NCBI RefSeq assembly: GCF_022919215.1
Contig: NZ_CP095046.1
Span: 982,501 to 1,046,500 of the forward strand
Length of the DNA: 64,000 nt
Direction: 5' to 3'
Origin: Hymenobacter cellulosilyticus
GTDB taxonomy: Bacteria > Bacteroidota > Bacteroidia > Cytophagales > Hymenobacteraceae
Position 1 is the first letter of the stretch; each line of letters starts with the position of its first letter. The notes under the pieces are model-generated. The model did not search any database, was not told the origin of the DNA, and saw only the letters and a program-made list of their open reading frames with translations. Both the position numbers and the translations under genes were made by a program. This document shows, piece after piece, positions 47,300 to 57,036 of this stretch.

Positions 47300-48948
47300 T
47301 CAAGCGTTGTACATTTCCTGGTAGTACTCCGTGGCCATGCGGTGCGACTCGAACTCGGGCTCAACTTCGCGCATGGCAGTTTTGGCAATTTCCAGGTACT
47401 TGGCGGGCTCGTCGTAGTAAAGCGGCAGGATTTCGTTTTCCAGCACGTCGAGTACGCCCCGGGCTTCCACGTCGTCCTTCACGTGGTCGGGCTCGTTGAG
47501 GTTGGCCAGGGGCAGTAGGAAGCCATTCTCGCCGTGGCGCACAAACTCCGGAATCCAGCCGTCGGGGATGCTCAGGCTCAGGCTGGCGTTCATGGCGGCC
47601 GTCATGCCGCTGGTGCCGGAGGCTTCACGGGGGAAGCGGGGCGTATTCAGCCAGATGTCGGAGCCCTTCTTAAGCAAAGCCGAAAGCCCCAGCTCGTAAC
47701 CCGTCAGCACGACGCAGCTCTTAAACTGCTTGGTGCGCTGGATGATGTCGTTGAACATGCCGATGGCGCCGTAATCCTTGGGGTAGGGCTTGCCGGCCCA
47801 GATAACCTGCACGGGCCGGTCCTGCTTGGCTACCATCTGGGCAAAACGCTCAAAATGATGCAGAATCAGGTTGGCGCGCTTGTAGCCGGCAAAGCGGCGG
47901 GCCCAGACCACGGTCAGCACGTTGGGGTCGAGCAGGGTGCCGGTCTGGTCGGCCACGAAGTCGAACAGCTGCTTTTTCAGCTCCCGCTTGCGTGCCAGCA
48001 GGGCCTCATCGTCGTTAGCTTCCAGGGCGGCGTGCAGCTCGGCGTCGCGCCAGTAGGTGCCGTTCTGGGCGTTGGTAATCGGGATGATGGGCAGATGCCT
48101 TCGTAGTGGCCCCACATTTCGTTGGCTACCTGCCCGTGTACCTTCGATACGGCGTTGGCTTTGCGCGAGAAGCGCAGGGCCGTGAGCGTGTAGTTCAGCG
48201 TCTCATTCTCCACCCGGGCCACCCGGCGGATTTCATCGGCGGGCACGGTGCCGAAGAAAGTCATGTCGGTGAGCAGCTGCATGGGGTGCTCCTCGTTGCC
48301 GGCCAGCTCGGGCGTGTGGGTCGTAAACACCAGGCGCTTCTGGACTTCCTCCAGGCTGCGGCCGTGCTTTTCGTAGAGGTAAAACGCCAGCGGCAGGCCG
48401 TGGCCCTCGTTGAGGTGGTAGGTGTCCATCTTCACGCCCAGCAAATCGAGGAGCTTACCACCACCGATACCCAGCACCATGGACTGCGCCACGCGGGCGG
48501 CCGTGTCGGCGTCGTAGAGGTAGTGGGTGATGGTGCGGGAGATGTAGTCGTTTTCGGGAATGTCGGTGGTCAGGAAGAACATCGGGGCCGTACCGAACGT
48601 GTCGGGCGCCAGGTACAGGGCCTTTACTTTCACCTCAGCCCCGTGAATGGTGATGGGAAATACCAGGCCGGTGTCTTCGAGGAAGGAGTAGGACTTGAGG
48701 CGGAAATCGGCCCGCATGGTCTGGTCCTCGTTGCGGCCCTGGTCGTAGTAGCCGTAGCTCCACAGCATGCCGATACCGATGAGGTTCTGCTTGAGCTCGT
48801 AGGCCGAGCGCATGTGGGAGCCGGCCAGAAAGCCCAGGCCGCCCGAGTAGGTTTTCAGGGCCTGGTCGAGGGCAAACTCCATGGAAAAGTACGCGGCCTG
48901 GGTGGAGAATTCAGCGGCAGGCGCGTATGGTTGGAATTGGAAAGACAT
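47300..48948 (-). CDS. glgP: Alpha-glucan phosphorylase, short GT35 type, frameshifted
   Basis: Cleaves alpha-1,4 glucans with phosphate to give glucose 1-phosphate, using PLP. Joined length is about 549 residues, the short form found in Thermotoga-like and Bacteroidota enzymes. Motifs: AAYFSMEFALD, YSGGLGFLAGSH, YHLNEGHG, VWARRFAGYKRANL, and the PLP-site segment PREASGTSGMTAAMNA. The frame breaks near 48095; one G restores it. ATG at 48948 (MSFQFQPY) is the best start. It diverges from the GH13 gene at 49347 across a regulatory region and belongs to the maltodextrin locus. Confidence 0.92.
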
Positions 48949-49346
48949 GAACAGTGGGGAGGGAAGAGGTGAAGCGGAAGGCGACGCGGAGCGGCCCTCC
49001 AAGCCGCCAAGGTCAGCACAATTCCGGACTTAAAAAAAGCCCGAACGGCGTGAGCCTCAGAGCAAACGTTTGCATTACCGACTCTTCAGTGCCCAATCTG
49101 GCTGCGCACGGACCCTGCCTTGCCTAAATGAAATTCACGACCCGGCACCGGATGGGTTTACAGTATAGCCAGCAAACGAATAAATTACGCAACTAAAACC
49201 CGCACTAACCGCTGGAAAACCGGGCTTTTTTCGGCTTATACAGCCTAAAAAGACGGTTTTTTAACTTTACCACGTGCTTCATATTGGACGCTGCGGCTGC
49301 TAAAGTTACCTTGCCGTGTCTCTTTTCCGCTGACCTGATTTCGTCC
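48949..49346. promoter_or_regulatory. Divergent regulatory region of the maltodextrin locus
   Basis: A 398-bp spacer between glgP (reverse) and the GH13 gene (forward). It holds one perfect 12-bp palindrome (49062-49073) and, near 49250-49275, an AT-rich stretch that may be the forward promoter. The open reading on the reverse strand at 49205-49516 overlaps the GH13 start and is not considered a gene. Confidence 0.6.
49062..49073. promoter_or_regulatory. LacI-family operator-like palindrome
   Basis: GCAAACGTTTGC is a perfect palindrome with the central CG typical of LacI/GalR/MalR operators. It lies between two divergent starch genes. The matching regulator is not in the window. Confidence 0.65.
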
Positions 49347-51249
49347 ATGAAATTCCCCGCCTTTCTGCCCCTGCTTGCCGGGGCTCTGCTGGCCACTGCT
49401 CCCCTGGCTGCTACCGCCGCCGAAGCACCCGCCGCCCCACTAGCCGCCCCGGTCAAAGCCGCTTCCTCCACCCGCATCGACCCAACGTTTTGGTGGGTGG
49501 GCATGAAGAATCCCAAGCTGCAGCTACTGGTGCACAGCCCCGGAATCGGGGGAGCACGGTGGCGCTGAGCTACCCCGGCGTGACGCTGGACGGCACCCAG
49601 AAGCTGGAAAACCCCGACTACCTGATTGTCAACCTCACGATTAGCCCCAGTGCCAAACCGGGCAAGCTGAACCTGGCGTTTCGGGGCGCCAAGAAATTGA
49701 AGTACAGCTACGAGCTACGACAGCGCACTACGCCCGGCGACAAAACCAAGGTGCAGGGCGTGACCAGCGCCGACTTCGTGTACCTGCTCATGCCGGACCG
49801 GTTTGCCAACGGCGACCCGAAAAACGACGTGGTAAAAGGCATGCACGCCTCCCGCGTGGCCCGCGACTCGATGTACGCCCGGCACGGCGGCGACCTGAAA
49901 GGCGTGGAGCAGCACTTCGACTACCTCAAGGAGCTGGGCGTCACGGCCATCTGGCCTACGCCGGTGGTGGAGAATGACATGCCCAAGGCCAGCTACCACG
50001 GCTACGCCCTGACCGACTACTACGCCGTGGACCGCCGCTACGGCTCCAATGAAGACTACGTACGCTTTGTGCAGCGGGCCCACCAAAACGGGCTGAAGGT
50101 GATTCACGACGTGGTGCTCAACCACATGGGCAGCAAGAACTACCTGTTTCTGGAGCAGCCCGCCGCCGACTGGTTTCACCAGTGGCCCAGCTTTACGCGC
50201 AGCAACTTCCGCGACGCGGCCTTCAACGACCTCTACGCCTCGGACCTGGACCGCAAGCTCTACGGGGAAGGCTGGTTCGACACGACTATGCCGGACTTGA
50301 ACCAGAGCAATCCGCTGGTGGCCACTTACGTTATTCAGAACTTTATCTGGTGGGTGGAATACACGGGCCTGGACGGCTACCGCATTGATACTTACCCGTA
50401 CTCAGACCGCAACTTCCTGATGCAGTGGGGCGAGGCCGTGCTCAACGAGTTTCCGCAGCTGGGCATGTTTGGCGAAACCTGGGTGCAGGGCAACGGCCAA
50501 CAGGCTTTCTTCGCCCGCAACATTCTGCCGCCCGTCAACGGGTTTAAGTCGAATCTGCCCGGGGTGACCGACTTCCAGAGCTACTACGCCATCAACGAGG
50601 CCATGACCAAGGACGCGGGCTGGACCGACGGCATTGCCAAGCTCTACTACGCCCTGCAGGGCGACTGGATGTACGAGGACCCGATGCGCAATGTGGTGTT
50701 CCTGGACAACCACGACTTGAGCCGCTTCTACTCGGTTATCGGCGAAGACTTTGCCAAGTACAAGATGGGCCTAGCCTGGCTGCTGACGACGCGCGGTATT
50801 CCGCAGCTGTACTACGGTACCGAGGTGCTGATGAAGAATTTCAGCAACCCCGACGGGCTGGTGCGCGAGGATTTCCCCGGCGGCTGGCCCGGCGACCAGA
50901 AAAACTACTTTACCGCGGCGGGCCGCACCGGGCAGGCCGGGGAGGCCTTTACTTACGTGAGCAAGCTGGCTAACTACCGCAAAACCCACCCGGCCCTGCA
51001 CTCGGGCAAGCTCACCCAGTTCATCCCCAGGACGGAATTTACTGCTACTTCCGCCACTCCGATGCGGGCACGGTGATGGTGATGATGAACTCGAACAAGG
51101 ACAGCAAGACCGTGGACATGGTTCGGTTTGCCGAGCGCCTCAACGGCTTCTCGTCGGCCACGGAAGTTACGACGGGAGCCACGGTAGCCGACCTGAAATC
51201 GGTACAGATTCCGGCCCGCACGGCCTGGGTGCTGGAGTTGAAAAAGTAG
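49347..51249 (+). CDS. GH13 neopullulanase/cyclomaltodextrinase-like enzyme, exported, two frameshifts
   Basis: A 634-residue glycoside hydrolase family 13 enzyme with a signal peptide (MKFPAFLPLLAG...TAAEA). An N-terminal beta-domain of the cyclomaltodextrinase type follows, then the TIM barrel. Catalytic residues are visible: nucleophile Asp in DGYRIDTYPYSD, acid Glu in GMFGETWVQG, and Asp in VVFLDNHDLSR; region I reads VIHDVVLNHMG. It is SusA-like and should cut starch fragments or cyclodextrins in the periplasm. Breaks near 49550 (GGGGG) and 51030 (CCCC) are each one base short; the true stop is at 51249, after the barrel's C-terminal beta-domain. Confidence 0.92.
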
Positions 51250-51337
51250 AAATACGGAACACATTGCCGCTTTTCCGCGTCCAATTTTGTAGACTATACT
51301 TTCTAAACTTTCCTATCACCCTCTAGCTCTGCCGCGT

Positions 51338-52045
51338 ATGAACGACCTCACCGACAAAGTTGCCATCGTTACCGGAGCCTCACGCGGCATCGGGCGGGCC
51401 GTGTCCCTACTGCTGGCCATGCAGGGCGCCAAGGTTGTTTCGGTGGCCCGCTCCACCGACGAGCTGGACGAGCTGGTGCACAAAACCAACGGCCTGGCCA
51501 TTCCCGCCGACGTGGCCGACGAAGCCGACGTGCAGAACGTGGTAGACGAAGCCATCCGCCACTATGGCCACGTAGACATTCTGGTCTGCAACGCTGGAGT
51601 GGGCTCGTTTAACCTGCTGGAGAACAACGCCTCCGACGAGTGGGACCGGATATTCGACGTGAACGTGAAGGGCACCTTCCTGTTCTGCAAGTTTCTGGTG
51701 CCCCACTTCAAAAGCAGGAAAAGCGGCCACATCGTGGGCATTACCTCCGACGTGGCCCGGCGCACCTTCGAGCACGGCACGGTGTACGGAGCCAGCAAGT
51801 TTGCCCAGGACGCCCTGCTGGGCTCCCTGCGCAAGGAAGTGCGGCCCCACGGCATCAAAGTCAGCAGCATCTTCCCGGGTCTGGTCGATACCTATTTCAA
51901 CGAATCCAAGCCCGGCAGCCCCGACTCGGAAAAAACCCACCTCAAGCCCGCCGACATTGCCCAGGCCGTGCGCTACGTGCTGGAAGCCCCGCCCCACGTC
52001 GTCGTCGACGAGCTCATGATTCACCCCCTGACGCAGGAATGGTGA
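51338..52045 (+). CDS. Short-chain dehydrogenase/reductase
   Basis: A 235-residue classical SDR. NAD(P)-binding VAIVTGASRGIGRAV lies at residue 8, VCNAGVGSF near residue 85, Ser in GITSDVARR, and the catalytic YGASK near residue 150. The substrate is unknown. It lies between the two GH13 genes, so a role with sugars is possible, but SDR genes are often unrelated passengers. The last codons (Trp-stop) are part of a heptamer palindrome. The frame is intact. Confidence 0.9.
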   Translation: MNDLTDKVAIVTGASRGIGRAVSLLLAMQGAKVVSVARSTDELDELVHKTNGLAIPADVADEADVQNVVDEAIRHYGHVDILVCNAGVGSFNLLENNASDEWDRIFDVNVKGTFLFCKFLVPHFKSRKSGHIVGITSDVARRTFEHGTVYGASKFAQDALLGSLRKEVRPHGIKVSSIFPGLVDTYFNESKPGSPDSEKTHLKPADIAQAVRYVLEAPPHVVVDELMIHPLTQEW

Positions 52046-52143
52046 GATGGTGAAATTGTGAAGTGGTGAGTAAGTCGTTCCGCTGGCGCAAAGCGGCTCG
52101 AAATAGAACATCGACTCACCATTTCACCACTTCACAATTTCAC
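52039..52143. repeat. Heptamer palindrome, copy 4
   Basis: The left arm 52039-52070 is built of TGGTGAR-like units and contains the TGA stop of the SDR gene. The right arm 52114-52143 is complementary when shifted by one heptamer. It lies between the SDR and amylase genes. Confidence 0.85.
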
Positions 52144-52164
52144 CTTTCCTATCTTACCCGTACT

Positions 52165-54009
52165 ATGAAAAAACTGCTAGTGCCTGCCGTGGCCGCCAGT
52201 CTGGCTTTGGCGTCTTTCTCCTTTTCACTTCCGAGTTCTTTTTCTTCTGTGTCCGAGCCTAACTCCCTTGCCGACCCGAACACCACCGATGAGGTGCCCC
52301 AGGATCATAAGCTGGTTATTTATCAGGTAATGACCCGCCTGTTTGGCAACAAGACCAGCGTGAACAAGCCCTACGGCACCAACGCGGAAAACGGCGTGGG
52401 CAAGTTCAACGATATCAACGACCTGGCGCTGCAGGCCATCAAGAAGATGGGCGTGAGCCACGTGTGGTATACCGGGGTGCTGGAACACGCCACGATGAGC
52501 GACTTCACCAAGGCCGGCGGCCCCGGCCCCGACGATGCCGACGTGGTGAAGGGCCGGGCCGGCTCGCCCTACGCCATCAAGGACTACTACGACATTGCCC
52601 CCGACCTGGCCGTAGACGTCAAAACCCGCAAGCAAGAGTTTGAGGCCCTGGTGAAGCGCACCCACGCCAACGGCCTGAAGGTTATTATCGACTTCATTCC
52701 CAACCACGTAGCCCGCAGCTATAAGTCGAATGCCAAGCCCGTGGGCGTGGTGGACCTGGGCGAAAAGGACGACAAAACGGTGGCCTTTGCGCCCAACAAT
52801 AACTTCTATTACCTGCCCGGCAAAGCTCTGGTAGTGCCCAAAGCCGGCAACCCGCTGGGTGCGGTCCTGGGCCCCAAGGAAGACGGCAAATACGCTGAAA
52901 TGCCCGCCAAGGCCACCGGCAACGACGTTTTCTCGGAGGCGCCCAAGGTGGACGACTGGTACGAAACCGTGAAGCTCAACTACGGTGTAGACTACCAGAA
53001 CAACCGCAAAACCCATTTCGAGCCCATACCTGACACTTGGCTCAAGATGCGCGACATCCTGGTGTACTGGGCCCAGAAAGACGTGGACGGCTTCCGCTGC
53101 GACATGGTCGAGATGGTGCCTACCGAGTTCTGGGCCTGGGTAATTCCGGAGGTGAAGAAGGTGAAGCCCAACATTATCTTCATGGGCGAAGCCTACAATC
53201 CCAAGGAGTACCGCAACTATCTGGAAAAGGGCAAGTTCGACTACCTCTACGACAAGGTAGGCCTCTACGATGGCCTGCGCCGCCTGATGACGGGCTCGGG
53301 CAACACCGAGGATATTACCAAGGTGTGGAGCGAGGAAAGCCGGGGCTTTGGCTCCCGCATGCTGCGCTTCCTGGAAAACCACGACGAGCAGCGCATTGCC
53401 TCCAAGGAATTTGCCGGTGACCCGCGCACGGCTATTCCGGCCATGACGGTGTCGGCCACGCTGGGCTCGGGCCCGGTGATGGTGTACTTCGGGCAGGAAG
53501 TGGGGGAGCCCGCCAACGGCTCGGAAGGCTTCAGCGGCGCCGACGGCCGCACCACCATCTTCGACTACTGGGGCGTGCCCGAGCACCAGAAGTGGATGAA
53601 CGGCGGCAAGTTTGACGGCGGCAAGCTCGACGGCGTGCAAAAGCAGCTGCGCGACTTCTACTCCCGCCTGCTCAACCTCACGAGCACCAGCGACGCCATC
53701 CGCCGGGGCCGGTTCTACGAGCTCCAGGACGCCAACAACCTAGGCAAGAACTACGACCAGCGCCGCGTCTACAGCTACCTGCGCTACACCGACAAGCAGC
53801 AGCTGCTCATCATTGCCAACTTCAGCAAGGACGTGACCCTGACGCCCAAAATCGAGATTCCGAAGTCGGCCATGAAAGCAATGGGCCTGGACCCCACCAA
53901 GTTCTATACCTACACCGACCTGCTAAACAACGCCCCGGCCACCGAAAACCTAAACATCACGCTCACGCCCCTGAGCGCCTACGTGTTCGAAATCAAGCCG
54001 AAACAATAA
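52165..54009 (+). CDS. GH13 alpha-amylase, exported
   Basis: A 614-residue alpha-amylase family enzyme with a signal peptide (MKKLLVPAVAASLALASFSF). The barrel shows VIIDFIPNHVARS (region I), nucleophile Asp in DVDGFRCDMVEMVP, Glu in IIFMGEAYNPK and Asp in LRFLENHDEQR. A C-terminal beta-domain ends at the stop (SAYVFEIKPKQ). The open frame continues upstream to 52063 through the repeat, but ATG at 52165 begins the signal peptide. It probably degrades starch or long maltodextrin outside the inner membrane, feeding the MFS transporter encoded next. The frame is intact. Confidence 0.92.
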   Translation: MKKLLVPAVAASLALASFSFSLPSSFSSVSEPNSLADPNTTDEVPQDHKLVIYQVMTRLFGNKTSVNKPYGTNAENGVGKFNDINDLALQAIKKMGVSHVWYTGVLEHATMSDFTKAGGPGPDDADVVKGRAGSPYAIKDYYDIAPDLAVDVKTRKQEFEALVKRTHANGLKVIIDFIPNHVARSYKSNAKPVGVVDLGEKDDKTVAFAPNNNFYYLPGKALVVPKAGNPLGAVLGPKEDGKYAEMPAKATGNDVFSEAPKVDDWYETVKLNYGVDYQNNRKTHFEPIPDTWLKMRDILVYWAQKDVDGFRCDMVEMVPTEFWAWVIPEVKKVKPNIIFMGEAYNPKEYRNYLEKGKFDYLYDKVGLYDGLRRLMTGSGNTEDITKVWSEESRGFGSRMLRFLENHDEQRIASKEFAGDPRTAIPAMTVSATLGSGPVMVYFGQEVGEPANGSEGFSGADGRTTIFDYWGVPEHQKWMNGGKFDGGKLDGVQKQLRDFYSRLLNLTSTSDAIRRGRFYELQDANNLGKNYDQRRVYSYLRYTDKQQLLIIANFSKDVTLTPKIEIPKSAMKAMGLDPTKFYTYTDLLNNAPATENLNITLTPLSAYVFEIKPKQ

Positions 54010-54085
54010 CCCGGTGCGGCTCGGGGCCCCGCGTAGGCCCGAGCTGCTTAGCCTACTCCTTCTCTCCCCTAAAATTCCCCCACAA

Positions 54086-55711
54086 ATGGCAACCAGCGTA
54101 GCGGCCTCGTCCGGCACGGACACCCGCCCAAAACCCCGCCTGAGCTTCTGGCAAATCTGGAACATGAGCTTCGGCTTTCTGGGCATTCAGTTTGGCTTCG
54201 AGCTGCAGAACAACAACATCAGCCGCATCTTCGAAACGCTGGGCGCCAACAAGGACGACATTCCGATTCTCTGGATTGCGGCCCCGCTTACCGGCCTGGT
54301 GGTGCAGCCCATCATCGGCTACTTTTCCGACCGGACCTGGCACCCGTACTGGGGCCGCCGTCGGCCGTTCTTCCTGATCGGGGCCATCCTGGCCACACTG
54401 GCCTTGTTTATCATGCCCAACTCGTCGGTGCTGTGGATGGCCGGCAGCATGCTCTGGATTCTGGACGCGAGCATCAACATCAGCATGGAGCCGTTCCGGG
54501 CCTTCGTGGGGATAAGCTGCCCAGTGAGCAGCGTACCAGCGGCTTTGCCATGCAGAGCTTCTTCATCGGCGTGGGCTCGGTCATTGCCGCAGCCCTGCCC
54601 TGGATTTTCAACAACTGGTTTCATTTGAGCAATACGGCCCCAGCGGCGAGATTCCGCCCTCGGTGAAGTGGGCCTTCTACGCCGGTGGGGTGGCCTTCAT
54701 TCTGGCCGTGATGTACACCGTGTTTACCTCCACCGAAACCCCGCCGGCCGACATGGAGGAGTTTCGCCGCGAGAATGCCCAGGTTGGCATCCTGGACGGG
54801 CTGAAGGAGTCGTTTATGGGCATTTTCCAGATGCCGACGGCTATGCGCCAACTCGCCATTGTGCAGTTCTTCACTTGGTTTGCCTTGTTCTCGATGTGGA
54901 TTTACTCCACTAACGCCGTCACCAGCAACATCTACAACATGAAGGTAGATGCCGGCCTCTACAGCCGCATCACCGGCTTCGTCGACGCCGAAACCAGCCG
55001 CGCCACCGACGCCAAAACGAAAAAGGAGCTGGCTGCCCTGCAGACTGACATCAAGGAAATCAACCAGTTTCAGGCCGCCCAGCCCACCAAGATTCTGACC
55101 CTGAACCTGGCCAACTACTACGTGAGCCACGCCCAGCCCACGGCCGCCGACAAGGCCGAGCTGCAGCGGGTGCAGAAGCAGTACAACGATGGGCCGACTG
55201 GCTGAGCCTGGCTTCGTCGGTGCGCAACGGGGTGGCGGCCATCTTCGCCTTCATCATCCCGCTGATTGCGGCCCGCACCAGCCGCCGCCGCACCCACATG
55301 CTGTGTTTGCTCATTGGCGGACTGGGCCTGCTTTCGTTGAAGTTTATCGGCAACCCCGATTTGATTATGCTCTCCATGGCCATGGTGGGCGTGGCCTGGG
55401 CCAGCATTCTGAGCATGCCCTACGCCATCCTGGCCGGGTCGTTGCCGGCCAACAAGATGGGCTACTTCATGGGCGTATTCAACTTCTTCATCGTGATTCC
55501 CCAGATTGTGGCTGCCACTATTCTGGGCTGGGCAACGATGCACCTATTTCAGGGCAACACCCTGAATACCATTGCTCTGGGCGGCGTATCCATGATTGTA
55601 GCCGGGGTATTTACGCTCTGGGTGAAAGACAACGACGACGTGCACCCCAGCGTCCACGTCGAGAACTCGCCCGGCTACGACACGCCCACGGCCACGGTGC
55701 CGCGTACCTAA
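54086..55711 (+). CDS. MFS sugar transporter, SLC45-like, three frameshifts
   Basis: A 12-helix transporter of about 542 residues. The N-terminus LSFWQIWNMSFGFLGIQFGFELQNNN and the loop YFSDRTWHPYWGRRRPF are typical of the SLC45/GPH-like disaccharide carriers found with bacterial maltose genes. A hydrophilic, helical insertion of about 70 residues (around AKTKKELAALQTDIKEINQF) lies between two helices in the second half. Breaks near 54515, 54645 and 55195 are all one base short in G or C runs. It follows the amylase gene by 77 bp and ends in a terminator, so it is probably the maltose or maltodextrin importer of the locus. Confidence 0.88.
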
Positions 55712-55731
55712 CTGGTTTTCCCAGTCGATGC

Positions 55732-55766
55732 AAAAGCCTCTTCCCGCCCCGGAAGAGGCTTTTTTG
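55732..55766 (+). terminator. Terminator after the MFS gene
   Basis: AAAAGCCTCTTCC pairs with GGAAGAGGCTTTT, followed by TTTTTG. Confidence 0.9.
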
Positions 55767-55930
55767 TGGACCTGGGGTAGCTTATCCGCATTTATACGTA
55801 TTTGTGCGCTACGAATCAGCACTTTTCGGCGTAACGCGCCGGGCCCCGGCCCTCGTATTGATTAGGCTATAAGGTGCGGCCCAGCCTGCGGGTGTGGTCC
55901 GGCCTGTCCTGACGACTCACCGGTCTACGT

Positions 55931-57028
55931 ATGCTCTTTGTTACCATCTTTTTCGGCGCCTTCTTCGGCATTTACGCCCTGATTCTAGTGCTGCTGCTTT
56001 GGCCCCGGCCGGCTTTGACCCCGCTCACCACTACGCCCAAGGTCAGTATCCTGATTGCGGCCCGCAACGAGGAAGCCAACATTGAGCGGTGCCTGCGGGC
56101 ATTAGCCAGGCTCAACTACCCGGCCGACAAGCTCGAAATCCTGATTGGTGATGATGCTTCCACCGACGACACAATGGGCGTGGTACAGCGCTTCATTGCC
56201 GACAAACCCCAGTTCCGGCTCTTGCCCATCCGCCAGAAGCTGGGCACGGCCCGGGGCAAGGGCAACGTGCTGGCCCACCTCTGCCGCGCCGCCACCGCCG
56301 ACACCTTCCTTATCACCGACGCCGACATGGCCCTGGCTCCCGACTGGGTGCAGACCATGCTGGCCGCCGCGCCCGAAGGCGTGGGCGTCGTTACGGGTAT
56401 TACTACGGCCTCGGGCAGCCTCTTTGGCCGCTTCCAGGGCCTCGACTGGCTTTTCGGCCTCAGCCTCATCCGCCTGCTCACCGACCTGGGGCTGCCTATC
56501 ACGGCCGTCGGCAACAATATGCTCGTGACGCGGGCTGCTTACGAATCCATTGGTGGCTACGAGGCTTTGGCTTTCAGCATCACCGAAGACCTGCAGCTCT
56601 TCGATTTGATTGTCCGGCAGGGGTGGGGCTACCGCAATATTATAACACCCTCGGCTTTGGGAATCTCGGTGCCCCAGCCCACGGTAATGCATTTGCTGCG
56701 GCAGCGTAAGCGCTGGATGAAAGGAGCCGTGCGTCTGCCCTGGCAGCTAGGCGTGCTGTTTAGCTCCTACGGCTTTTTCTACACCGTGCTGGGTTGGCCA
56801 GGCCTACTGCCCCCTACGACCATCGTGCTGCTCTACGCCGCCAAAATAGCGTTCCAAACCTTGTTTTTGCTTATCACGCTCCGGCAGGCCGGGCACCGGG
56901 AGTCGCTGGGTGTGCTGGTGCTTTACGAGTGGTATTTGCTGCTGATGTCTCTGGCCGTGCTGGCTTACACCGTGTGGCCGGGCTCTATCCTGTGGAAAGA
57001 GCGGCGCTACCGCTGGGCCGAGGGGTAA
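55931..57028 (+). CDS. Family 2 glycosyltransferase, membrane-bound
   Basis: A 365-residue inner-membrane glycosyltransferase. One N-terminal helix precedes the GT-A domain: VSILIAARNEEANIERCLRA, the DDAS segment, the DxD-type TDADMAL near residue 133, an acidic catalytic TED in SITEDLQ, and the Q-x-x-R-W motif RQRKRWMKG. Three C-terminal helices follow. Such processive-type enzymes build polysaccharides or glycolipids; no neighbouring gene suggests which. The frame is intact. Confidence 0.88.
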   Translation: MLFVTIFFGAFFGIYALILVLLLWPRPALTPLTTTPKVSILIAARNEEANIERCLRALARLNYPADKLEILIGDDASTDDTMGVVQRFIADKPQFRLLPIRQKLGTARGKGNVLAHLCRAATADTFLITDADMALAPDWVQTMLAAAPEGVGVVTGITTASGSLFGRFQGLDWLFGLSLIRLLTDLGLPITAVGNNMLVTRAAYESIGGYEALAFSITEDLQLFDLIVRQGWGYRNIITPSALGISVPQPTVMHLLRQRKRWMKGAVRLPWQLGVLFSSYGFFYTVLGWPGLLPPTTIVLLYAAKIAFQTLFLLITLRQAGHRESLGVLVLYEWYLLLMSLAVLAYTVWPGSILWKERRYRWAEG

Positions 57029-57036
57029 GCCCGGAC

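Noticed and set aside
49205-49516. A 103-residue reverse-strand open reading in the glgP-GH13 spacer
   Set aside because: It overlaps the signal peptide of the GH13 gene and is mostly Ala/Ser/Arg, as expected for a shadow of an Ala-rich signal peptide.
52225-53640. A 471-residue reverse-strand open reading across the alpha-amylase gene
   Set aside because: Same reason: the forward frame has signal peptide and all GH13 catalytic motifs; the reverse reading is His/Val/Gly-rich shadow sequence.
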